Shown one piece after another: positions 1 through 6,877 of a stretch of DNA of 64,000 bases. The stretch comes from JAISDD01 sp031553935. GTDB taxonomy: Bacteria; Bacillota; Syntrophomonadia; Syntrophomonadales; Syntrophomonadaceae. Each line of letters opens with the position of its first letter. The first letter of the stretch is position 1. The position numbers were made by a program, and so were the translations under genes. The stretch covers positions 1-64,000 of the forward strand of contig JAVBKS010000021.1 of the NCBI GenBank assembly GCA_031553935.1, written 5' to 3'. The notes beneath the pieces were generated by a model. The model worked only from the letters and a program-made list of their open reading frames with translations. It was not told where the DNA came from and did no database searches.

Positions 1-414
1 CCAGCGAATTTTGCCATCTAAGAGTAAGGGCCAGTTACACTGATTATCTGAGGCACAGGCAATGCCTACTTCTATATCACCGGCAACCAGGTAGTTATAG
101 GCATGTGCGATTGCGGTTGTTCCCGAGCAGCATGCTCTGTCAATGGTGTAGGATAGGGTCTCAACGGGAAAACCAGCCTTTAGTAATGCCTGGCGGCCCG
201 GCACTCCAGTAACCCAGCCGATTTCTGGCGCTCCGGCTGTTCCATGAAATATATGATCTACTTGCTCATGTTTTAGGCCTGATCTTTTGACCAGTTCTTT
301 TAAGACTTCGGCACACAGGTCTACACTGTGCCAATTGGATAGGGGTCCCCCCATTTTGTCGATAGCGGTTCGGGCATAGGTTGTGATTACAACATCATTT
401 GCACTCTTGGCCAT
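1..414 (-). CDS. Thiolase family acetyl-CoA acetyltransferase, N-terminal part (cut by window edge)
   Basis: The first 138 residues of a thiolase, which in this family joins or splits acyl-CoA and acetyl-CoA (fatty-acid oxidation or acetoacetyl-CoA formation) in the cytosol. The start is ATG at 414 with GGAGG about 9 bases upstream. The nucleophile motif DRACCSGTTAIAHA (residues 92-105) is visible; by alignment to the usual NxxCxSG motif the catalytic cysteine is Cys95. The C-terminal His/Cys motifs lie outside the window, so degradative and biosynthetic types cannot be separated. It lies downstream of pnp but is separated from it by a clear terminator and 450 bases, so it probably has its own promoter. 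It differs in sequence from the second thiolase at 37553-38698. Confidence 0.85.
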   Translation of the reverse strand, partial: MAKSANDVVITTYARTAIDKMGGPLSNWHSVDLCAEVLKELVKRSGLKHEQVDHIFHGTAGAPEIGWVTGVPGRQALLKAGFPVETLSYTIDRACCSGTTAIAHAYNYLVAGDIEVGIACASDNQCNWPLLLDGKIRW

Positions 415-866
415 GGTATTCTTCCTCCAATTATTAATTATTTTCATTTAATATGTTCAAATAAGTACGGATAATGTATTCTCGCAATTCACCTCCTGAT
501 CAGCTAAATTCGTTGGTTTGAATTTGACGTTAATATTGAAACATAATCATCAATCTTCTATGATTTCCAGTATTCGCCTATCACGACAATGGCAATAATG
601 GACTGAATTCATCTTAACTATTTCAATGTTTAGTACAAAAAATAATTGATTGTATACTGTAGTTTCTATTTCCACCATACTATTAATACAGTAGCATAGT
701 GAATAATTATAGTCAACGGATTATGAAGTTCTCTGCCTCTTGGTGCTAAGAGACAACCTTGCCTTGGACGTGGTAATAATAATGAGTAGGGAGGCAGGCT
801 CGAATAGAAATAGAACAAAAAAAACCGAGAATCCTCGGTTATTTTCAGTCTTTAGATGATAAAAAA
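415..866. other. Intergenic region between pnp and the thiolase gene
   Basis: A 452-base stretch without a large gene. It holds the pnp terminator (817-840) and, on the minus strand, a possible 17-codon reading frame (434-487, TTG start) with a strong AGGAGGT ribosome-binding site directly upstream of the thiolase gene. A weak promoter-like TTGACT (minus strand, near 711-716) has no good -10 partner. I see nothing else I can support. Confidence 0.6.
817..840 (-). terminator. Rho-independent terminator of pnp
   Basis: On the minus strand a 7-bp stem AACCGAG/CTCGGTT with a four-base loop is followed directly by eight T. It lies 27 bases past the pnp stop codon and should end the rpsO-pnp transcript. 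Confidence 0.9.
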
Positions 867-2990
867 CTACTGTTGTTTGGCTGCTTTTAAAACCGCTTTG
901 CGTGACAGGTTAACTCGACCCTGACGATCGATTTCTGTGACTTTTACTTCTATCTGGTCGCCGATCTTTACAACATCGGTCACCTTTTCAACACGATCCT
1001 CAGCAAGCTGAGAGATATGCACCATTCCTTCTTTTCCTGAGTTTCCGAATACTCCTGGAATGATTTCGACAAAAGCGCCAAAATCCATTAGTCGTTTTAC
1101 TGTTCCCAGGTATACTTTGCCGACTTCTACTTCTGTAATAATCGATTGAATCAGCTCTTTTGCCCTTTGGGCGCCCTGTTCATCAGCAGACATTATGAAG
1201 AGACTGCCGTCGTCTTCGATATCAATCTTACATCCGGTCTCATCAACAATTTTGTGGATAATTTTTCCGCCTGGTCCAATTACCTCTCTGATTTTATCAG
1301 GGTTAATGGTCATTTTAAGTAGCCGCGGAGCATAAGGAGATAATTCTTCATTGGGAATACTTATAGCACTAATCATCTTTTCCATAATATGCATACGTCC
1401 TACTTTAGCCTGCTGCAATGCTGCGGTAATTATTTCGCGATTGACACCGGTAATCTTGATATCCATCTGCACAGCCGTAACACCTACTTCTGTACCTGCC
1501 AATTTGAAATCCATATCTCCCAATGCATCTTCTATACCTTGAATATCACTCAATATTGCAAAACGATCGCCTTCTTTTATTAAGCCCATGGCAATTCCGG
1601 AAACCGGTCTTTTGATTGGAACGCCAGCATGCATGAGGGATAAAGTACTTCCGCAAACGCTTCCCATGGAGCTTGAGCCATTAGACTCTAAGACTTCTGA
1701 GACTACTCTAATCGCGTATGGAAACTCTGATTCAGATGGTAATACTGCCAATAAGGCTCTTTCCGCAAGAGCACCATGGCCTATTTCGCGTCTTCCTGGT
1801 CCGCGCATTGGCCTAGTTTCGCCAGTACTGAAAGGCGGGAAATTGTAATGATGTATATATCGTTTACTGGTTTCTATCCCTAATCCATCGAGTGTTTGGC
1901 TTTCGCCTAAACCACCCAAAGTAGTAACTGATAGAACCTGGGTTTGTCCTCTGGTAAAAAGCCCGGAACCATGCGGCCGCGGTAAAATTCCGATTTCACA
2001 GCTTATTGGGCGAATTTCCTCTAAACTTCTGCCGTCGACCCGATCACGGTCTTCTAAAACCATTTGCCTTACCACTTCTTTTAGAAGCTTGTCGCAATAA
2101 GCACTTATCAACTTGATTTGCTCCGGATACAATTCGCCGAAATGTGCGATTATTCTCTCCTTGGCTTCATCCATTTGCGTTTCTCTAAGTAGCTTGTTCG
2201 GGTTCTTAACTGCGTCTTCAAGTTGAGGTTTTGCAAATTCTGCTACTTCATTTGCAATATTCTCATCTAAGGAAACTAATATTACTTCCGACTTGGCTTT
2301 GCCCAGTTCACTAAAAATCGGCTCTTGAAATGCAATTAGTTTTTTGATTTCGTCATGAGCGAATAAAACTGCATCCAGCATTTTGTCTTCGTGAACTTCG
2401 TTGGCATTACCTTCTACCATCATAATTGCATCCTTGGTTCCCGCCACAATCATATGCAAATCGCTTATAGCCGTTTGTTCAACCGTAGGATTAATGATTA
2501 ATTGACCATCTATTAATCCAACAATTACAGCAGCAATTGGTCCTTCAAATGGAATATCAGAAACTCCAAGCGCCACTGATGCTCCAATAGTTGCTGAAAC
2601 ATCGGGGGCATTGTCTTTATCTACTGACATAATAGTTGCAACTATATGCACATCATTGCGATAGCCTTTGGGAAACAAAGGACGTATCGGTCTATCAATT
2701 TGACGGGCAGATAGAGTAGCCATTTCTGATGCTCGGCCTTCGCGCTTGATAAATCCGCCTGGTATCTTTCCAGCGGCATACTGTTTTTCTTCAAAATCAA
2801 CTGTAAGCGGAAAAAAATCGATCCCTTCACGCGGCAGTTTAGATGCTGTAGCTGTTACTAAAACAACAGTGTCTCCATATCTAACTAAAGCCGCCCCATT
2901 AGCTTGCTTGGCTAATTGCCCAACTTCTACGATCAATTTCCTGCCTGCAATCTCCGTTGTATACTTGTGAACTATGAAAAATTCCTCCAT
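867..2990 (-). CDS. pnp: Polyribonucleotide nucleotidyltransferase (PNPase)
   Basis: PNPase degrades RNA 3' to 5' by phosphorolysis as a trimer and is part of RNA turnover. At 707 residues it has the usual layout: two RNase PH-like cores (about 10-145 and 320-540) separated by an all-alpha domain, then KH (about 560-620, with IGPGGKIIHKI) and S1 (about 628-700). It follows rpsO by 37 bases, the classic rpsO-pnp pair. The start is uncertain. ATG 2990 directly follows an in-frame TGA and has no Shine-Dalgarno upstream, because GGAGG overlaps the start itself (2984-2988). Eight bases after that GGAGG comes an in-frame ATA (2973-2975), giving a protein that begins (M)VHKYTTEIAG, where most homologues begin. 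Either the ATG is used with a weak site or pnp has a rare AUA start. Confidence 0.97.
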   Translation of the reverse strand: MEEFFIVHKYTTEIAGRKLIVEVGQLAKQANGAALVRYGDTVVLVTATASKLPREGIDFFPLTVDFEEKQYAAGKIPGGFIKREGRASEMATLSARQIDRPIRPLFPKGYRNDVHIVATIMSVDKDNAPDVSATIGASVALGVSDIPFEGPIAAVIVGLIDGQLIINPTVEQTAISDLHMIVAGTKDAIMMVEGNANEVHEDKMLDAVLFAHDEIKKLIAFQEPIFSELGKAKSEVILVSLDENIANEVAEFAKPQLEDAVKNPNKLLRETQMDEAKERIIAHFGELYPEQIKLISAYCDKLLKEVVRQMVLEDRDRVDGRSLEEIRPISCEIGILPRPHGSGLFTRGQTQVLSVTTLGGLGESQTLDGLGIETSKRYIHHYNFPPFSTGETRPMRGPGRREIGHGALAERALLAVLPSESEFPYAIRVVSEVLESNGSSSMGSVCGSTLSLMHAGVPIKRPVSGIAMGLIKEGDRFAILSDIQGIEDALGDMDFKLAGTEVGVTAVQMDIKITGVNREIITAALQQAKVGRMHIMEKMISAISIPNEELSPYAPRLLKMTINPDKIREVIGPGGKIIHKIVDETGCKIDIEDDGSLFIMSADEQGAQRAKELIQSIITEVEVGKVYLGTVKRLMDFGAFVEIIPGVFGNSGKEGMVHISQLAEDRVEKVTDVVKIGDQIEVKVTEIDRQGRVNLSRKAVLKAAKQQ

Positions 2991-3007
2991 TCATATTAAA
3001 CATAATT

Positions 3008-3029
3008 AAAGAGCGGTAATCCGCTCTTT
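3008..3029 (-). terminator. Hairpin at the rpsO-pnp junction (weak terminator or RNA-processing site)
   Basis: A 9-bp perfect stem AAAGAGCGG/CCGCTCTTT overlaps the rpsO stop codon. On the minus strand it is followed by TAATTATG, not a good U tract, so full termination is unlikely. In other bacteria the rpsO-pnp junction holds an RNase III-type processing hairpin that sets PNPase level; a similar role here is inference. Confidence 0.6.
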
Positions 3030-3297
3030 ATCGACGTAAACCTAAACGAGTAACAATACTGCGATACCGTTCAAAGTCTTTTTTCTTCAGATAATCGAGC
3101 AAAGATCTTCTTTGTCCAACCATTTTAAGCAATCCACGGCGAGAATGGTGATCCTTTTTATTGGTTCTTAAATGATCATTCAAATAGTTGATCCGGTCAG
3201 TTAAGATTGCAATTTGCACCTCGGGGGAACCGGTATCGTTTTCGTGAATTTGGTAACTCTTAATGATCTCAGTTTTTTTCTCAATTGATAAAGCCAA
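3028..3297 (-). CDS. rpsO: 30S ribosomal protein S15
   Basis: S15 is a primary binding protein of the 30S platform, contacting the three-way junction of 16S rRNA helices 20-22. The 89-residue length is standard, and the hallmark segments TGSPEVQIAILTDRI, HHSRRGLLKMVGQRR and a C-terminal RYRSIVTRLGLRR are present. The start is TTG (3295-3297) preceded by AAGGAGGTG at ideal spacing. It leads the rpsO-pnp transcript. The leader upstream is AT-rich with some structure; S15 often represses its own message through the leader, but I cannot show that here. Confidence 0.97.
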   Translation of the reverse strand: MALSIEKKTEIIKSYQIHENDTGSPEVQIAILTDRINYLNDHLRTNKKDHHSRRGLLKMVGQRRSLLDYLKKKDFERYRSIVTRLGLRR

Positions 3298-3640
3298 GCT
3301 TTCACCTCCTTATAATTATTAATCGCCACAAACCAAGACTGACGTTGGAGATTCATTAGCCCTAGCATATGGTTCCACAACTGATTGTTGCATTTAAACA
3401 AAGCTTTACTATATTTTACCTTAATACTTCATTCTTATACAATTCAGCCATTGATTCTTTTCCAATTTTTTTTTGGAAAGCCTAAAAAAGTAGTATTTGT
3501 TAATCCATGTCAGGGTGAGTTATCTACTCACATTATTTATATACTACCATGGGAACAATTAAAATTCTAACATAGACTCGATTAACTTGTAAATTCAAAC
3601 AGCTTATTAAAAGGGTAATGAAAACTCATCTTACTTCAAC
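3298..3640. other. ribF-rpsO intergenic region
   Basis: 343 bases without a gene. It carries the candidate rpsO promoter and leader, a perfect 6-bp inverted repeat GTGAGT/ACTCAC (3515-3531) and a T-loop hairpin TTTCCAA/TTGGAAA near 3459-3479. Neither hairpin has a U tract placed as in a terminator. No tRNA or small ORF with a ribosome-binding site was seen. Confidence 0.5.
3413..3442 (-). promoter_or_regulatory. Candidate sigma-A promoter of rpsO
   Basis: Minus-strand TTGTAT (3437-3442), an 18-base spacer and TAAAAT (3413-3418). The -10 matches consensus at 5 of 6 positions, the -35 only at 3, so this is tentative. It would give a leader of about 110 bases before rpsO. Confidence 0.35.
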
Positions 3641-4579
3641 CTACTTGTCAAAAATCCTCAGCTGTTCAATTGCATTGCACTTATCTCTCTCAATTTGAGC
3701 AACTAATTCCGAAATTGAAGTAAACTTTTTTTCGCATCTAAGTTTTTTAATAAAATGTAATTCCATGCTTTGGTCATACAAATTTTGTGCAAAATCAATA
3801 ATATGGGCCTCAATTGACAATGGGAATTGATTGTGAAAAGTCGGTTTATTGCCTATGTTAACTACTGCAGCTAACTTTGCCCCATTTACTATCGCATTCG
3901 CAGCATAAACCCCAGCTCCTGGGACAATTGCCTCTGGGTCCAGCAGAAGATTAGCAGTGGGAAAACCCAAACTTCGCCCCCGCCCTTCTCCTCGAGCTAC
4001 TATTCCGGAACAGAAGGGATAATAATTGAGCAAATTTTTGCATGTCTCAACATCACCACTCTCCAGCGTCTCTCGTATCAAAGTACTCGATACTACCCGA
4101 TTATCAATATTAACAGACGGAAAAACATTAACCCCGAATCCATATTTTAACCCTAATTGTTCCATAGTCTTCGGAGTACCCATGCCTTTATGCCCAAAAG
4201 AATAGTTAAATCCAATGAATACCTCGTGAGCTTTAAGTTTCTCAACGATAACCATCTTAACAAAGTCTTCCGGGCTCCACTCGGCAATACCAGTATTAAA
4301 AGTGTTGTATATCAGTAGCCCAAGACCCATATTTTCTAACATTTCCGCTTTACGATTTGAACTCAATAGCATTTTGGGAGCTTGCTGAGGAAACAAAATC
4401 TTATTGGGATGGGGCTCGAATATAAAAGCCGCCGATATCCCTTTAGCTTGTTTCGCTTTATAGATTAAATCATTAAGTAAGCTCATATGACCTAAATGCA
4501 AACCATCGAAATTGCCTAATGCCAAAAACAACGGCATGCCAGTATCAGTATAGCTTTCATATTCTCTTACAAAGATCAT
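3641..4579 (-). CDS. ribF: Bifunctional riboflavin kinase / FAD synthetase
   Basis: Makes FMN from riboflavin and ATP, then FAD from FMN and ATP. The N-terminal nucleotidyltransferase domain shows GNFDGLHLGH (residues 22-31) and FEPHPNK. The C-terminal flavokinase domain begins near residue 183 with RGEGRGRSLGFPTANL and NIGNKPTF. The 312-residue length is normal. The ATG overlaps the truB stop by four bases, so the two are translationally coupled. It closes the rimP-nusA-infB operon. Confidence 0.96.
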   Translation of the reverse strand: MIFVREYESYTDTGMPLFLALGNFDGLHLGHMSLLNDLIYKAKQAKGISAAFIFEPHPNKILFPQQAPKMLLSSNRKAEMLENMGLGLLIYNTFNTGIAEWSPEDFVKMVIVEKLKAHEVFIGFNYSFGHKGMGTPKTMEQLGLKYGFGVNVFPSVNIDNRVVSSTLIRETLESGDVETCKNLLNYYPFCSGIVARGEGRGRSLGFPTANLLLDPEAIVPGAGVYAANAIVNGAKLAAVVNIGNKPTFHNQFPLSIEAHIIDFAQNLYDQSMELHFIKKLRCEKKFTSISELVAQIERDKCNAIEQLRIFDK

Positions 4580-5499
4580 CTGGTAAGGCTCTCCAATCTA
4601 TCTAGAACTCGAATCGGTTTTAATACTATGTTAGCAGACGATATGGCAACTTTTGCAATAGCTATAATTTTTTGATTTGCCTTGATTGTTACTACTTGGC
4701 TATCATTTAACTGTGCATGTTGCGCCTTATCTCTGAATAGGTAGTTTCCATTAAGAACCGTCTTAACTTCATCTTCTTCCACGTTTATAGCCTCGTAATC
4801 GCCCATAACAGCTTCCAAGGGCATAATAATATCGGAAATCGGAATTTTTCCCGCTACAAGATTTTCAAGAGAAATAGAACCATCAATATAAAAACTGCCT
4901 GACCGGGTTCTGGTTAAACTTGCAAGGTATGCTCCAGTGCCAAGTTTTTCGCCTATGTCGTGACAAATGGTTCTAACATAAGTGCCCGGCGAACACTTCA
5001 CCCGTATAGTAATAGTTTCTAGCGAATCTTCAATGCTACACTGCAGCAATTCGATTTCGTATACTTTGATGGGCCTTGGTTTACGCTCAACATACTCACC
5101 ATTTCTTGCCAATTCATACAATCTCTTTCCTTCATGGTGAACAGCAGAATACATTGGCGGTGTCTGCATTATGTCTCCGGTTAAAGCAATTAATACTTCT
5201 CGCAATGTTTCAATTTCGTAATTACAATTGCCGGTTGAGACAATTTCGCCTAACTTGTCTTGGGTATCTGATTTATAGCCTAAAACCATCGTGGCTATGT
5301 ATTCTTTGGTGAGATCGCTCAACCATGGTATGAGCTTAGTTGCCTGCCCGAGTGCAATCGGCAGAACTCCGGTTGCTAATGGATCAAGTGTACCCAAATG
5401 CCCAATTTTTGACTTGGACTTGTTAATTTTTTTGATGCTTCGGATTACATCAAAAGAGCTGATGCCCCCAGGTTTGTTTATGTTTAGGAAGCCTTGCAA
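4576..5499 (-). CDS. truB: tRNA pseudouridine-55 synthase
   Basis: Converts U55 of the tRNA T-loop to pseudouridine. The catalytic motif HLGTLDPLATGVLP is present with the nucleophile at Asp39. Further family segments include VHHEGKRLYELAR and SPGTYVRTICHDIG. A C-terminal PUA-like part follows residue 240. The start is TTG (5497-5499), matching the usual xGFLNxNKPxG N-terminus. It overlaps the upstream nrnA end by 16 bases and ribF by 4, so this part of the operon is tightly packed. Confidence 0.96.
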   Translation of the reverse strand: MQGFLNINKPGGISSFDVIRSIKKINKSKSKIGHLGTLDPLATGVLPIALGQATKLIPWLSDLTKEYIATMVLGYKSDTQDKLGEIVSTGNCNYEIETLREVLIALTGDIMQTPPMYSAVHHEGKRLYELARNGEYVERKPRPIKVYEIELLQCSIEDSLETITIRVKCSPGTYVRTICHDIGEKLGTGAYLASLTRTRSGSFYIDGSISLENLVAGKIPISDIIMPLEAVMGDYEAINVEEDEVKTVLNGNYLFRDKAQHAQLNDSQVVTIKANQKIIAIAKVAISSANIVLKPIRVLDRLESLTR

Positions 5500-6473
5500 T
5501 TCAGCACCACTTCCCTAACTTTGTTTACAACCTCGAAAATTACATCGTTCATTGAGCCGCACTTTCTAGCTCCTGCAGCCTGCGGGTGTCCTCCTCCGCC
5601 AAATTGCTGAGCGATAACGGCAACATCTACGCTACCTTTTGACCTGAAGCCGATTTTAATTATTCCTGGCTGTATTTCTCTAAATAACATGCCAACTTCA
5701 ACGCCGTCTATCTGACGAGTATAATCAATAATACCTTCCGGATGGCAATCAAGCAGACCGTTGTTTGCCATTTCTTCAAATGAGAGCGTCATCCAGGCAG
5801 TCTTATTATCCGAGCTAATGGTGATATTCTGTAAGGCTTGTCTTAAAAGCAATACCTCGAGCTTAGTTTTTGATTCGAATAGATTAACCCGAATACGATT
5901 AATGTCTACTCCTTTGTCAAGCAGTAAAGCAACCCTATTGAGGGTTTTAGGGGTCGTATTACTGTTCATGAACCTGTTGGTATCCATAATAATGGATGTT
6001 AAGAGTGCTTCCGCAATCTCTATATTAATATCGATTTCCATAAAACTTAGTAATTCGCAGATAATCTCCCCGGTTGCAGCTGCGCAAGCATCAACATAAT
6101 TCATATCCCCGAAATAGTCGTTAGTAATATGGTGATCGATATTAATACACTCGTCTCTAGACTGAATGAGCATTTTAACATTATCGCCTACTCTGTCCAA
6201 ATCAGAACAATCAAGGCAAATTACAGACTTAGGCAGATTATTGATGTTATCCGATGGATGCTTTATATTATCGCTCCCGCACAAAAATCTATAGGCTTGC
6301 GGAATGGTATCCTCGAGAAGAATTTCTACATTTTTTCCCATCATAGAAAGAGCATTGAACAAGGCTAGAATAGAGCCCACACAATCACCGTCAGGGATTT
6401 CATGACCAATAATTAACCAATCTGGCTGAGCTTTAATCCTTGCTGCTATGTCTGTTAGTTGAGACTGTTTCAT
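5484..6473 (-). CDS. nrnA: DHH-family bifunctional oligoribonuclease / pAp phosphatase
   Basis: NrnA-type DHH/DHHA1 phosphoesterases degrade nanoRNAs of a few nucleotides and dephosphorylate pAp. Motifs seen are HEIPDGDCVGS (residues 24-34), CLDCSDLDRVG, the signature NIDHHITND (111-119), and the C-terminal DHHA1 glycine motif GGGGHPQAAGA near residue 295. The 329-residue length is typical. Between rbfA and truB is a conserved location in Bacillota. The ATG overlaps the rbfA stop. Confidence 0.93.
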   Translation of the reverse strand: MKQSQLTDIAARIKAQPDWLIIGHEIPDGDCVGSILALFNALSMMGKNVEILLEDTIPQAYRFLCGSDNIKHPSDNINNLPKSVICLDCSDLDRVGDNVKMLIQSRDECINIDHHITNDYFGDMNYVDACAAATGEIICELLSFMEIDINIEIAEALLTSIIMDTNRFMNSNTTPKTLNRVALLLDKGVDINRIRVNLFESKTKLEVLLLRQALQNITISSDNKTAWMTLSFEEMANNGLLDCHPEGIIDYTRQIDGVEVGMLFREIQPGIIKIGFRSKGSVDVAVIAQQFGGGGHPQAAGARKCGSMNDVIFEVVNKVREVVLNCKAS

Positions 6474-6841
6474 TCCAGATTTTTCCCGCCTTCTTTTTCC
6501 TCTAATTCTTTTAGTATTGAAGAGATTCTAAATCCATGTTCTATCGATTTATCGAGGATAAATTCCAATTCTGGAAAATGACGAACTTGTATACTATGAC
6601 TAAGTTTCGTTCGAATATATCCTTTGGCACTTTGCAGTGCTTTCATCGCTGCTTTTTGCTTTTCCTCTTCACCTAGAACACTTACACTTATTTTGGCATG
6701 GCTGAGATCGTTAGTTACCTCTATCCTGGTAATAGATATACTGCTGAAATCCAGCCGCGGATCTTTGACTTCTTCTTGCAGAACTTTAGCGATCATACGT
6801 TTCATCTCGATTGCCATTCTCTCAGGCCTGCGGTTGCTCAT
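6470..6841 (-). CDS. rbfA: 30S ribosome-binding factor A
   Basis: A cold-shock and 30S-maturation factor with a KH-like fold that acts near the 16S rRNA 5' region. I start it at ATG 6841 (MSNRRPERMAIEMKRMIAKV), with AAGGA about 10 bases upstream. An in-frame upstream ATG at 6868 would add nine residues without a ribosome-binding site. Family features include the VKDPRLDFSSITRIEVTNDL-like segment (shortened here) and a length of 123 residues. It lies 36 bases downstream of infB and overlaps nrnA by four bases. Confidence 0.95.
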   Translation of the reverse strand: MSNRRPERMAIEMKRMIAKVLQEEVKDPRLDFSSISITRIEVTNDLSHAKISVSVLGEEEKQKAAMKALQSAKGYIRTKLSHSIQVRHFPELEFILDKSIEHGFRISSILKELEEKEGGKNLE

Positions 6842-6877
6842 AATTTGTCCTTCCTTGAAAGGATACACTTGTGCTGG

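Noticed and set aside
3459..3531. Hairpins TTTCCAA/TTGGAAA and GTGAGT/ACTCAC upstream of rpsO
   Set aside because: No U tract in either direction and no match to a riboswitch I know; left as unexplained structure in the gap entry.
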